A stretch of DNA of 60,294 nucleotides, taken from contig NZ_BONX01000041.1 of the NCBI RefSeq assembly GCF_016862935.1, positions 1 to 60,294 of the forward strand. The letters run 5' to 3'. The notes beneath the pieces are model-generated. The model was not told the DNA's origin and did not search any database. It saw only the letters and a list, made by a program, of their open reading frames with translations. Shown in pieces: positions 16,734-25,529 of this stretch; position 1 is the stretch's first letter; each line of letters opens with the position of its first letter. The position numbers and the translations under genes were made by a program. Source of the stretch: Plantactinospora mayteni (GTDB lineage: Bacteria; Actinomycetota; Actinomycetes; Mycobacteriales; Micromonosporaceae).

Positions 16734-16805
16734 GACCCCGGCCGGGGGACCGCCCCGGGCCGGTGCTGTCGGTGGGACTGCCCACCGGCGGCACCGGCCG
16801 GGGTC
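16734..16805 (+). terminator. Long nested hairpin after erm
   Basis: Outer arms GACCCCGGCCGG (16734-16745) and CCGGCCGGGGTC (16794-16805) pair perfectly over 12 bp and enclose a second hairpin, CGGTGGG..CCCACCG. It begins 4 nt after the erm stop. Confidence 0.75.
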
Positions 16806-16863
16806 CGGTCGCCCGATGGCGGGGCCGGGTGCCGGCCGGCTGGCTTGCGGCCCGGCTCTCCGG

Positions 16864-17390
16864 TCAGTAGGTGATGAAGCCGTACAGGGCCAGGTGGTTC
16901 GACCTGGTGCCAGCCACGGTGTGGTCGACGGCGGACGGTTGCACGCTGCCCTGGACAAAGAGGTAGTCGATCTTGCTGGAGCCGCTGGTCGCCCGCGAAC
17001 CGTAGCCGGTCATGCCGTAGCCGCTCAGCGTCGACGCCGGGATGCCGGTGCGGTTCGCGTCGATGCCGACCACCCGGATCGTCGAGGCGTTCATCAGGCT
17101 GGTGGCGTCGGCGCCGAGGTGGATACCGGTGCCGCCGATCCCGGTGTAGCCGTCCCCGGCACAGGCGTTCTGCCGGTTCTCCTGTGGCAGGTGCATGGTG
17201 GCGGCGAAGACCGTGGTGCCGGTCGCCTTGACGGTGAACCGCGCCGCGATGGCGCTGGTCCGCTTCCACTTGTGATAGTCGATGCTGTCCGGGTCGCTGT
17301 TCGGTGGCTTGTAGAGCGTGCACCCGGCACCGTTGGCGTACGCCGTCCCGGGCTTCAGCCAGCCGGCGCTCCAATCCGAGCCGTCCGATC
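16864..17390 (-). pseudogene. C-terminal remnant of an endonuclease/exonuclease/phosphatase-family protein
   Basis: The minus strand encodes about 175 residues ending TRSNHLALYGFITY. They contain VFAATMHLPQEN, VVGIDANRTG and KIDYLFVQG, which match the C-terminal half of secreted EEP-fold phosphodiesterases (GDANR and D-H-type ligands). The frame is closed upstream by a TGA just beyond DGSDWSAGWL (about 17391), with no start codon or N-terminal half, and the promoter of the Trypco2 gene follows. The gene is therefore broken. It may mark the left edge of the inserted Trypco2/STAND locus (inference). Confidence 0.7.
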
Positions 17391-17490
17391 AGGATGGACG
17401 ATGGCGAACTGCGGTGGACCGTGCGGGACCGGATGCGCGAGAATGGCATGAGTTGCCACAGTGCAACCAGCCATGGAGGTGACGAGTTCG

Positions 17491-17811
17491 TTGGCAGCAG
17501 ATGACCAGGAGATCGGCCTCGCGGCCGCGCTCGGTGCGATCCGCCGGGAGCTGGCCGAGGCGATGGAGTCGGCCGAGGCCGAGGGCGGGCCGGTACGGCT
17601 CGGTGTCTCGTCGCTCGAGCTGGAGTTGCAGACCACGCTCACCCGCGCCGGAGACGTCGAGGGTGGCATCAAGGTCTACGTGATCTCCGCCGGGGCGAGG
17701 GCGTCGGAGAGCCGCAGCGACGTGCAGACCCTCCGGATCCAGCTCGACGCCCGGACAGCCAGCGGAGAACCGGTGCAGACCAGCGACAGGCTGCGGCGAC
17801 CGCCGCGATAG
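17491..17811 (+). CDS. Trypco2-type small protein (trypsin-co-occurring)
   Basis: About 106 aa. It matches the Trypco2 (trypsin-co-occurring domain 2) pattern: EIGLAAALGAIRRELAEAM, then GVSSLELELQTTLTR, GIKVYVISAGA and TLRIQLDA, a small alpha+beta domain. Such proteins are encoded next to trypsin/STAND-type conflict genes and are thought to be regulators or substrates of the protease. The TTG at 17491 has an ideal GGAGGTGA site 8 nt upstream, and the next gene uses the same site. ATG 17473 and GTG 17461 are in-frame alternatives. Its stop is 15 nt before the protease-NTPase gene, so they form one operon. Confidence 0.78.
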   Translation: MAADDQEIGLAAALGAIRRELAEAMESAEAEGGPVRLGVSSLELELQTTLTRAGDVEGGIKVYVISAGARASESRSDVQTLRIQLDARTASGEPVQTSDRLRRPPR

Positions 17812-17826
17812 GTCGGAGGTGACGCG

Positions 17827-20800
17827 GTGGCCCAGGATACCGAGCCTCGCCCGGCCCGGGTGGCGAAGATCCTCGTGTACTGCCCACCGGGGACCAACGA
17901 GCCCGGCTTTGGCACCGGATACCAGATCTCCGACCGACTCGTGCTCACTGCCCGACACGTTGTCGACAAGGTGCCGAAGGGTTGCGACCCCGAAGACGCG
18001 GCGCTCTTCGTCGAGCTGGGCGAGGACGGCAAGGAACGGCGGGTGACCTGCGTGTGGTGCTCCCGGGAGGGTACCGACCTCGCCCTGTTGCGGCTCGACG
18101 AACCGCCGAGGGAGCGGGTCTCGCCGGTCCGGCTGGGCCGGGTGGACGTCACGAGACCGACGACGGTCAGTGCGCTCGCGATCGGATACCCGAAACACGC
18201 GGAGGTCAGCATCAGGGCGACCGGCGAGTACTGGCGTGGCCGGACGCAGGTTCCGGGCCACATCCGCACCGCCACCACCGGCCGGCCCGGGACGCTGCAC
18301 TTCCAGTTCGACGACGCACCGGCGGCGGGGCCGTTCCGCGACAGCCCGTGGAACGGGATGTCCGGCTCGGCGGTCTTCACCGCCGGGTCCCACCTTCTGG
18401 TCGGGGTGGTCCAGGAGCACAATGCGAACTCGGGGGTCAGCCAGCAGACGATCGGGGCGCTCGACGCGGCCACCGACCAACAGTGGCGCGACCTGCTCAC
18501 CGAGGACGACATCTCCCCGGACCCACGTCCGGTCTTTCCCGACGGCTGGAACCAGGACTGTACCGACCTGCTCCCGCACGGCGACTACCTTGACAACCTG
18601 GCCGACCAGGAACCGTTCCTCGGTGCCGACAGGCTGCCCTTCGTGGATCCGGGCGACCATCCGAGCGCGCCCCGCCAGGTCCTCGCCGCGCTGACCCGCA
18701 CGACGGAGAGCGCAGATCCGCGGCTCGGGGTGATGCTGGTCGGCATACCGGGGATCGGCAAGACCCGGCTCTGCCTGGAAACCGCCGCGCTCGCCGAGCG
18801 GGCGGGGTGGCTTGTCGTCCACCTTCGGCGACGGGACAACCACACGTCACTGGAGGAAGCCTGGCAGAGCCTCAAGAAGTTCTCCGCGCCGGTGTTGCTC
18901 GTCGTCGAGGATCTCGAATGGCTTGCCGGCACCGCACTCCAGACTGTCCGGTCGATCCGGGCCCCCGCCCAGGGCGGCACGCGGCTGGCCGTCCTCGGTC
19001 CCGCCCGGACCACCACGTTGCACAGGGCCGACTGGAGGCTGCCGCCGAAGAAGACCTTCGACGTCGTCGAGGTCCGCGCCGACCCGAGCTACCAGGCCGG
19101 GATTCTGCGCCAAGCGGTGCGGAATGTGGCCAAGGACGCCGTGCACCATGTGGACGAGGCGCACCTGCTGAGGATCTGCCGGGGCATCCCGGCCATCGCG
19201 GTGCTGCTCGCCGACTACTACAACCGCGAGGCCGGCAGGAACGACATCAGCGCGGCGGTACCGCTCGACGACCTGGGCATTGCCGGCTGGCTACGCGACA
19301 TGCTGAACCGGGAGGAACTGCGGGCGCGGCGGCCGGAATCCGCGTCGGAGCCGAGCCCTACGCCCGACGGACGGCTCACCGCCGCCGTGTGGATCGCCGC
19401 AGCGACTCCGCGAGCCGCCGGTGCGCTGACAGCGGCGCTGGAGAGGCGTGGCGAGATCCTCAGCCCGCTCGGTAACCGCTGGTCGCCTCTGGCCCTGCTC
19501 GAATCGCTGTGCCGCGCTGGCATCCTGACCAGGCGCGGCGACACCATCCACACGGTGCACGACCTGTACGCCGACCGCCTGCTCGAAGAGGTGCTGGTCG
19601 AACGCGATTCCGGCACGGTCTGGGGCGAACGGCTCGGCTCGACCCTCGATCCCGGGCTCGACGACCAGCAGGTGCTGCGAAACGTGGCCGTGGCTTTGCA
19701 GCGGCTGCGCGACTCGCTCGACGACCCCACAGGGCGGGCCCTCGACAGCGCCGTCGCGCGGTGGTGCGTCGACCGGGGCAAGGAGCTGACCGCGCTGCTC
19801 GACGGGGACCCCGAAGGGCAGACGCTGCACACCCTGCTGCGCCTGCCGACCTGGCGACCGGGCATCCGCCGGCTGGTCGAGCCGATCGCCGAGCTCTGGC
19901 TGAAGCGACACTACCGCGACCCGAAGTTCCGGGACGGGATACTCGCCGTCGCCTCGTGCCTGGATCCGCAGGTCGGATATCCGTACGTGATGGGCTGGCT
20001 CAGCCACAACCTCGCCAACCCCCGGGCCGCGTTCGCGTTCCACCGGCTCTCTCCGCCGGAGGGCGTCGACGCCGCCTACGACGAGTGGACGGTGGAGCGG
20101 GCCTTCCAGTGGCTGACGCAGAACAAGCCGCACCCGAACGCCTCGTTCGTGCTCCAGAACCTGCTGGACCACGGCAGGAAGCTCGGCCTGCCGCCCGGCC
20201 ATCCGTACGCCGCCCGCGTCGTCGCCTGGGCCCTCGGCTGGCTGGTGCGCAACGGCCCACACCGCAACGCGTCGTACGTCGCCCCGCCGCTCGTGCAGCG
20301 CCCGGAGCTGACCGGCGCGGAACTGGAGACGACCGCGTTCTTCCTGCTCGACAAGGTCGCGCCCCGGGAGCCATACAATGCCAGCTTCGCCCTGGAGGCC
20401 GTGCTGGCCCGGCACCGCACCCGTCGGGACCTGCCCGACGCGGTCGTCAAGCGGGCGGTGAAGGACTCGCTGGACTGGCTGGAGGACTCCCGGGGCTACG
20501 GTCTGCGACCCCAGGCCGCGTACGTGCTGGAGAACCTGATCCCGTCCGACCAGTGCACCGGGGACGCCCTCGTCCGGGTCGTGGACATCGCCATGAAGTG
20601 GCTCGCCAGGAACAAGGACGTGCCGGAGACCGGACGGGTCATCGATCCCATGCTGCACCTGGCCCGTCGGGAGACCTATCAGTGGGCCAAACTCCGTGGG
20701 GACGAGTCGGCGCGACTTGCCGAGCATGCGGTGAACTGGCTTTCGGGCCCCCGGACGAACCGGAGTACCCGGATCAGCCTGCTCGGCTCGCTGCTGGCGA

Positions 20801-21915
20801 CTCAGCTCATCGACGACGACGCCGACGAGTTGCGCCGGTGTACCGAGCAGGCGTTGGCGCTCTACCAGGAGACGCCGTTCCCGACGGTGGCGCGGGACCT
20901 GCTTCCGCCGTTGCTGAGAAAGACGGCACGGTTGGCGAAGCGTCAACCCGACCTGGCGAACTTCCGGGCCGACCTGCTGGACCTCACGTTCGATCATGTC
21001 GACCGGTACCCCCGCGACCCGCACACCAGCTACCCGCTGACCTCGCTGGTCTCCGGGTCCGACCTCGGCGCCGAGCGGTACGCGACCGCGCTGGCGGCGA
21101 CGCTGAACTGGCTCGGCGCGCACCCGACCGACGAGAGCGGGGTCAAGTTGCTGGCCGCCGCGCTGCGCAACCCGCTGGCGAGCCGGGCCGACCAGGGAAC
21201 GCTGGTGGACCGCGCCGTCGGGATGCTCTCTCCCTCGCTGCTGGGCAGCGCTCGAGGTCGCCATCTGGTCAAAGCCGTGCGGGCACAGCGCGCCGAGACG
21301 ACGCCCGAGTGGAACAGGTTCGTCGGGCGGGCCTGCGCCCAGGTGACCGACGGCGCCATGCCGGGCCGGGTCGATCTGGTGCTCCAGGATCTGCTGCATG
21401 CTACCGACGTGCTGGACGAGCCGGTGCGGCACCAACTGCACGCGACCTGCGTCAGTTGGTGCGCGGCCAGGCCCCAGTCGACCCGGGTGTTCGATCTGCT
21501 GCCGTGGGTGCTGCGCGACCGTACCCTGCCACCGGCGCTGCGGCATTCCGCGCTGGCCGTTGCCTGCGCCGGGCTCACGGCGGACGCCGCGCGGGTCGGC
21601 ACTGCCGGTCGGCTGCTCGCGGCGGTGCTGCAAGACGGGGACCTCGGCGACCCCGCCGAGGCCGACCGGGTGCTCGCCGTCGCGCTCGACTGGCTCGAGA
21701 ACCAGGTGCACGACGGCACCGCCGTCGAGCTGCTACCGCAGGTGGCACACAGGTTGCGGCGGGACGCCGGTGCGGGTCGGGCGACCCGGGACGCCGTGCG
21801 CCGGGCGGTCGGCTGCCTCGACGTGTGGCTGCTGCGGCACCCGGCGGCGCCGGCCGAGAAGCGGGCGGGCATCGAGGCGCACCGGGACGCCCTCGCCCTG
21901 CTCGACCCCGGCTGA
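17827..21915 (+). CDS. Trypsin-like protease fused to STAND NTPase and helical repeats
   Basis: A 1362-aa protein. Residues ~10-190 are a trypsin-like domain with the full triad: His44 in LTARHVV, Asp84 in GTDLALLRL, Ser179 in NGMSGSAVF. Residues ~290-620 are a P-loop NTPase of STAND/NACHT type: Walker A GIPGIGKT (306-313), Walker B VLLVVEDLEW (356-365), followed by winged-helix-like and helical segments. Residues ~640-1360 are a helical repeat array of ~40-45 aa units. No signal peptide or membrane segment is seen. By analogy with NLR-like systems, the repeats would sense a trigger, the NTPase would oligomerise, and the protease would then act on self or invader proteins (inference). GTG 17827 follows GGAGGTGA. 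It is co-transcribed with the Trypco2 gene. Strength of domain calls: protease and P-loop high, function moderate. Confidence 0.88.
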   Translation: MAQDTEPRPARVAKILVYCPPGTNEPGFGTGYQISDRLVLTARHVVDKVPKGCDPEDAALFVELGEDGKERRVTCVWCSREGTDLALLRLDEPPRERVSPVRLGRVDVTRPTTVSALAIGYPKHAEVSIRATGEYWRGRTQVPGHIRTATTGRPGTLHFQFDDAPAAGPFRDSPWNGMSGSAVFTAGSHLLVGVVQEHNANSGVSQQTIGALDAATDQQWRDLLTEDDISPDPRPVFPDGWNQDCTDLLPHGDYLDNLADQEPFLGADRLPFVDPGDHPSAPRQVLAALTRTTESADPRLGVMLVGIPGIGKTRLCLETAALAERAGWLVVHLRRRDNHTSLEEAWQSLKKFSAPVLLVVEDLEWLAGTALQTVRSIRAPAQGGTRLAVLGPARTTTLHRADWRLPPKKTFDVVEVRADPSYQAGILRQAVRNVAKDAVHHVDEAHLLRICRGIPAIAVLLADYYNREAGRNDISAAVPLDDLGIAGWLRDMLNREELRARRPESASEPSPTPDGRLTAAVWIAAATPRAAGALTAALERRGEILSPLGNRWSPLALLESLCRAGILTRRGDTIHTVHDLYADRLLEEVLVERDSGTVWGERLGSTLDPGLDDQQVLRNVAVALQRLRDSLDDPTGRALDSAVARWCVDRGKELTALLDGDPEGQTLHTLLRLPTWRPGIRRLVEPIAELWLKRHYRDPKFRDGILAVASCLDPQVGYPYVMGWLSHNLANPRAAFAFHRLSPPEGVDAAYDEWTVERAFQWLTQNKPHPNASFVLQNLLDHGRKLGLPPGHPYAARVVAWALGWLVRNGPHRNASYVAPPLVQRPELTGAELETTAFFLLDKVAPREPYNASFALEAVLARHRTRRDLPDAVVKRAVKDSLDWLEDSRGYGLRPQAAYVLENLIPSDQCTGDALVRVVDIAMKWLARNKDVPETGRVIDPMLHLARRETYQWAKLRGDESARLAEHAVNWLSGPRTNRSTRISLLGSLLATQLIDDDADELRRCTEQALALYQETPFPTVARDLLPPLLRKTARLAKRQPDLANFRADLLDLTFDHVDRYPRDPHTSYPLTSLVSGSDLGAERYATALAATLNWLGAHPTDESGVKLLAAALRNPLASRADQGTLVDRAVGMLSPSLLGSARGRHLVKAVRAQRAETTPEWNRFVGRACAQVTDGAMPGRVDLVLQDLLHATDVLDEPVRHQLHATCVSWCAARPQSTRVFDLLPWVLRDRTLPPALRHSALAVACAGLTADAARVGTAGRLLAAVLQDGDLGDPAEADRVLAVALDWLENQVHDGTAVELLPQVAHRLRRDAGAGRATRDAVRRAVGCLDVWLLRHPAAPAEKRAGIEAHRDALALLDPG

Positions 21916-21999
21916 ACCCGCGCCGCCGCCGGTGCGGACGCCCGTCGGCCCGCGCGTGGCGACCGGGTTTACCTGCCGGCCTCGGGTGTGGTGACCGGG

Positions 22000-23010
22000 T
22001 CACCCGCCGGCCCCGGGGGTGGTGACCGGGTCCAGGCCGAGGCCGTCGAGGGCGTGGGCGAGGCGGTCGTTCTCGGCTCGGAGGAAGTCGCCGAACGCCG
22101 TCCCGTCGAGATACGCGTCGGTCCAGCCGTACTTGGCCAGCACCGCCTGCCACTGGGCCGAGCCGTGCAACCGGGTGACCATCTCGCGCATCGCCGCTAT
22201 GTCGGTGTCATGCAGTCCGGGCGGCGCGACGATGCCCCGCCAGTTGGTGAAGACGACGTCGACACCCCGCTCCCGCAGGGTCGGCGCGACGGTGCCGGCC
22301 AGGCGGAACTGGCTGGTCACGGCGAGTACCCGGAGCTGGCCGGAGGCGATCTGGTCGGCGTACTCGCTGCGGCCGGAGACGCCGAAGGCGACCTGGTGGT
22401 CGAGGATCGCGGCGAGCAGGTCGCCGCCGCCGTCGAACTGCCGGTAGCTCACCTGCCGGGGCGGGATGCCGACCGCGTCCGCGATCAGCATCGGGGGGAG
22501 ATGGTCCGGGCCGCCGACGGACGAGCCGCCACCCACCGGTACGCCCGCCGGGTCGGCCCGCCAGGCCGCGAGCAGTCCGTCGATGTCCCGGTACGGCGAG
22601 TCCCGGGTCACCACCACGATGGCCGGCTCCTCGATCAGCCGGGCGATCGGGGTGGTGTCCTGGAGGGTGAACCGGGCGCCGGAGGCGTACTGGCTGCCCA
22701 CCACGCCGAGCCCCATCAGCATCATCAGGTCCGGGTTGCCCCGTTCGTAGCCGAGCCGGCGCAGCCCGACCACACCCCCGCCACCGGGCAGGTTGAAGAC
22801 CTCCACGCCACGGGCGATCCCGGCGTCGGCCAGCGCCTTGGCGGCGGTCCGCGCGGTCACGTCGTAGCCGCTGCCCGGCGCGTTCGGGACGAGCAGCCGT
22901 AATCCGGTCGCCCCGTCCGCGAGGCGGTCGGCGCAGCCCGACACGGCGACCAGTACGAGAGCGAGTGCGCCGGCCAGCCACCTCGGCGTCGGGTACCTCG
23001 TGCGGGTCAT
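22000..23010 (-). CDS. tctC: TctC-type tripartite tricarboxylate transporter substrate-binding lipoprotein (orphan copy)
   Basis: About 336 aa. The N-terminus is a lipoprotein signal with lipobox VSGCAD. TctC/BugT-family features follow: LLVPNAPGSGYDVTAR, NLPGGGGVVG, GGGSSVGGPDHL and FGVSGRSEYADQI, the pattern of extracytoplasmic solute receptors that bind small (di)carboxylates. It stands alone, without TctA/B next to it, on the opposite strand from the two-component genes whose kinase starts 186 bp away. It might be a sensory receptor for that kinase or a second receptor for the TctA/B system at 25.5-27.7 kb (inference). ATG at 23010. Confidence 0.9.
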   Translation of the reverse strand: MTRTRYPTPRWLAGALALVLVAVSGCADRLADGATGLRLLVPNAPGSGYDVTARTAAKALADAGIARGVEVFNLPGGGGVVGLRRLGYERGNPDLMMLMGLGVVGSQYASGARFTLQDTTPIARLIEEPAIVVVTRDSPYRDIDGLLAAWRADPAGVPVGGGSSVGGPDHLPPMLIADAVGIPPRQVSYRQFDGGGDLLAAILDHQVAFGVSGRSEYADQIASGQLRVLAVTSQFRLAGTVAPTLRERGVDVVFTNWRGIVAPPGLHDTDIAAMREMVTRLHGSAQWQAVLAKYGWTDAYLDGTAFGDFLRAENDRLAHALDGLGLDPVTTPGAGG

Positions 23011-23040
23011 CCGCCGATCCTGGCTGGCCGGCGCCCGGTT

Positions 23041-23055
23041 GTCACCACCTGTGAC
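23041..23055. promoter_or_regulatory. Palindrome GTCAC-N5-GTGAC between orphan tctC and kinase genes
   Basis: GTCAC at 23041-23045 and GTGAC at 23051-23055 lie in the divergent promoter region. A related GTCACC word appears in the tctCBA upstream palindrome, so this is a candidate regulator site. Confidence 0.35.
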
Positions 23056-23196
23056 CGGACCAATCTGCCGGTTGACGTCGGGGCTGGTCAGGTGAGAGCT
23101 TCCCGGTTGTCCGGGCGGCGCGTGCCGCGACCTGCCGGGCCGCGCCGGGAACCGGAACCGGAGCGCGACGGGGAACGAACCGGACGAGGAGGAGCG

Positions 23197-24822
23197 ATGC
23201 GGCAGCGGATGTCCCTGGCCGGTCAGTTCCTGCTGCTGCAACTCGGCATCGTCCTGCTGGTCGTCTGCACCGTGGCGGCCGTCTCGATCGCCGAGTCCGA
23301 TGCGGCGTTCCGCCGGGACGAGGGCTCCCGGCTGCGCTCGGTCGGGGAGAACGCGGCGATCAACCGGACCGTACGGATGGGCATCGGCGACCCGCACGGC
23401 CAGGAGGCACTGGCGGCGGTGGCGGAGAGCGCGCGGGCGGTCTCCGGCGCGACGTACGTGCTGATCGCCGACGCCACCGGCAAGCTGGTCACCGGTCCCG
23501 ACGCCGGATCGCCGATGGTGCTCGGCAGCAGCGACGGCCTCGCCGGCCGGTCCTGGGTCGGTGTGGTCGACGACGGCTCCAAGGTGCTGGTCGCGCACGT
23601 GCCGGTACTCGACGAGCGGGACGGCCGGTTCCTCGGCCTGATCGTGGTCGGCCAGACCTATCCGACGCTGCCCGAGCAGCTCGCCGCCGGCCTCACCAAC
23701 CTGCTCACCTACCTGCTGCTCGGCGGGGTACTCGGGGTCGCCGGCTCACTGCTGCTGGCCCGGCGGGTGAAGCGGCAGACGCTGGGGCTGGAGCCACGCG
23801 AGATCACCGGCCTGGTCGAGCACCGCGAGGCGATGCTGCACGGCATCAAGGAGGGCGTACTCGGCACCGACACCGCCGACCGGGTGACCCTGGTCAACGA
23901 CGAGGCGGTCCGGCTGCTCGGGCTGGCGGCCCTGCCGGTGGGCCGGTCCCTGCACGCCGAGCCGATGGAACCCCGACTGCGGGACGTACTCACCGGCAAG
24001 GTCACCGGGGTCGACCAGATCGTCCTGAGCGACGACCGGGTCCTGGTGCTCAACCGCCGGCCGGTGCTGGTCCGGGGTCGCCGGGTCGGCTCGGTGACCA
24101 CCCTGCGGGACCGGACCGAGTTGACCGCGCTCCGCCGCGAGCTGGACGCCAGCCGGAACACCACCGAGGCGCTGCGGGCGCAGGCGCACGAGTTCTCCAA
24201 CCGGCTGCACACCATCGCCGGGCTGATCGAACTCGGCGAGCACGACGAGGTGATCCGGTACGTCACCCGCGCCAGCCAGGTGCACGAGAAGCTGAACCGG
24301 GACGTCACCGAGCTGGTCCGCGATCCGGCGCTGGCCGCGCTGCTGATCGCCAAGGCCAGTCTCGCCGCCGAGCAGGGTGTCCGGCTCGCGGTCTCCCCGG
24401 AGTCGGACCTGCCCCCGGTCGACGACCAGCTCGCCGCCGACCTGGTGACGGTGGTCGGCAACCTGGTCGACAACGGGCTGGACGCGGCCGGCTCCGGTGG
24501 CCGGGTGGAGGTCGCGCTCGCCCGGGTCGACGCGGAGGTCGTGGTCCGGGTCGGCGACTCCGGCCCGGGGGTCCCGCCGGAGTTGGTCGAGGAGGTGTTC
24601 CGGCAGGGGTACAGCAGCAAGGATCCGGCCCGGGGCCACCACGGGCTCGGTCTGGCGCTGGTCCGGCTGATCTGCCAGCGCCGGGGCGGCAGCGTCGAGG
24701 TCGACGGGGCGTCGTTCCGGGCCCGGCTGCCGCTGTCCGGCCCGGAGCGGGCCGGGGACGCCGCGCTGTCCGCCGGTACCCCGGGCCGGGGGGCTCCGCT
24801 GCCCGGGACGGCGCCGGCATGA
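23197..24822 (+). CDS. CitA/DcuS-type sensor histidine kinase
   Basis: About 541 aa from ATG 23197, preceded by GAGGAGGAG. One membrane segment near residues 8-30, an extracytoplasmic PAS-like sensor, a second membrane segment (about 167-190), a cytosolic PAS-like domain, then the kinase core. The phosphoacceptor His331 sits in RAQAHEFSNRLHTI, the SpoOB/CitA-type H-box. N-box LVGNLVDNGLDAA and G-boxes DSGPGVPPELV and GHHGLGLALV are intact. CitA/DcuS kinases sense citrate or C4-dicarboxylates, which fits the tricarboxylate transporters either side. It is coupled to its response regulator by a 4-nt overlap. Confidence 0.9.
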   Translation: MRQRMSLAGQFLLLQLGIVLLVVCTVAAVSIAESDAAFRRDEGSRLRSVGENAAINRTVRMGIGDPHGQEALAAVAESARAVSGATYVLIADATGKLVTGPDAGSPMVLGSSDGLAGRSWVGVVDDGSKVLVAHVPVLDERDGRFLGLIVVGQTYPTLPEQLAAGLTNLLTYLLLGGVLGVAGSLLLARRVKRQTLGLEPREITGLVEHREAMLHGIKEGVLGTDTADRVTLVNDEAVRLLGLAALPVGRSLHAEPMEPRLRDVLTGKVTGVDQIVLSDDRVLVLNRRPVLVRGRRVGSVTTLRDRTELTALRRELDASRNTTEALRAQAHEFSNRLHTIAGLIELGEHDEVIRYVTRASQVHEKLNRDVTELVRDPALAALLIAKASLAAEQGVRLAVSPESDLPPVDDQLAADLVTVVGNLVDNGLDAAGSGGRVEVALARVDAEVVVRVGDSGPGVPPELVEEVFRQGYSSKDPARGHHGLGLALVRLICQRRGGSVEVDGASFRARLPLSGPERAGDAALSAGTPGRGAPLPGTAPA

Positions 24823-25493
24823 TCCGGGTACTGGTCGTCGACGACGACTTCATGGTGGCCCGGGTGCAGCGCGGCTTCGTCGAGCGGACGCCCGGCTTCA
24901 CCGTCGTCGGGGTGGCGCACACCGGCGCGGAGGCGCTCGACGCGGTGCACCGGCTCCGCCCCGATCTGGTACTGCTCGACATCTACCTGCCGGACCTCTC
25001 CGGGCTGGAGGTGCTGCGCCGGCTGCGCGAGAGTGAGGTGGTGGTGGACGTCCTCGCGGTGACGGCGGCCCGGGACGTCGACACGATCCGGACCGCCCTG
25101 CGCGGCGGGGTGGTGCACTACCTGATCAAGCCGTTCAGCTCGGACGCGCTGCGCGACCGGCTTGAGCGGTACGCCGCCGCGCAGCAGCGGCTGGCCGGGT
25201 CGGGGGAGGTGGCCCAGGAGGATGTCGACCGGCTCTTCGTCGCGCTCCGGTCAACCCCGGTCGAGCTGCCGAAGGGCCTCACCCAGCCGACCGCCGAGCT
25301 GGTCGCCACGGCACTGCGGTCGGCCGACGGGGACCTCTCGGCGACCGAGTGTGCCGACCGGGTCGGGCTGTCCCGGGTCAGCACCCGGCGCTATCTGGAG
25401 CACTTCGTCGGGGCCGGCAAGGCCGGGGTGAGCCTCCGGTACGGCTCCGCCGGTCGACCGGAGCGACGCTACCGGTGGACCGGCGGAGCGTGA
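24819..25493 (+). CDS. CitB/DcuR-type response regulator
   Basis: About 224 aa. The receiver domain has acidic pocket LVVDDD (residues 6-10), phosphoacceptor Asp54 in LVLLDIYLPD, and Lys in YLIKPF. The C-terminal part ends in a winged helix-turn-helix (DLSATECADRVGLSRVSTRRYLEHFV) of the CitB type. It overlaps the kinase stop by 4 nt (ATGA). It probably activates the convergent tctCBA operon and/or the orphan tctC in response to carboxylates (inference). Confidence 0.9.
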   Translation: MIRVLVVDDDFMVARVQRGFVERTPGFTVVGVAHTGAEALDAVHRLRPDLVLLDIYLPDLSGLEVLRRLRESEVVVDVLAVTAARDVDTIRTALRGGVVHYLIKPFSSDALRDRLERYAAAQQRLAGSGEVAQEDVDRLFVALRSTPVELPKGLTQPTAELVATALRSADGDLSATECADRVGLSRVSTRRYLEHFVGAGKAGVSLRYGSAGRPERRYRWTGGA

Positions 25494-25529
25494 CCTGGCG
25501 TGCCTGACAGACCGCCCGGTGCCCGGCCG

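Noticed and set aside
19291-21711. Long minus-strand frame opposite the STAND gene
   Set aside because: Composition is that of an antisense shadow, with no ribosome site or domain, while the plus frame has clear motifs.
21990-22004. GGTGACC-G-GGTCACC palindrome as an operator
   Set aside because: It overlaps the stop codon of the orphan tctC gene, at its 3' end, so a promoter role is unlikely; could be part of a terminator.
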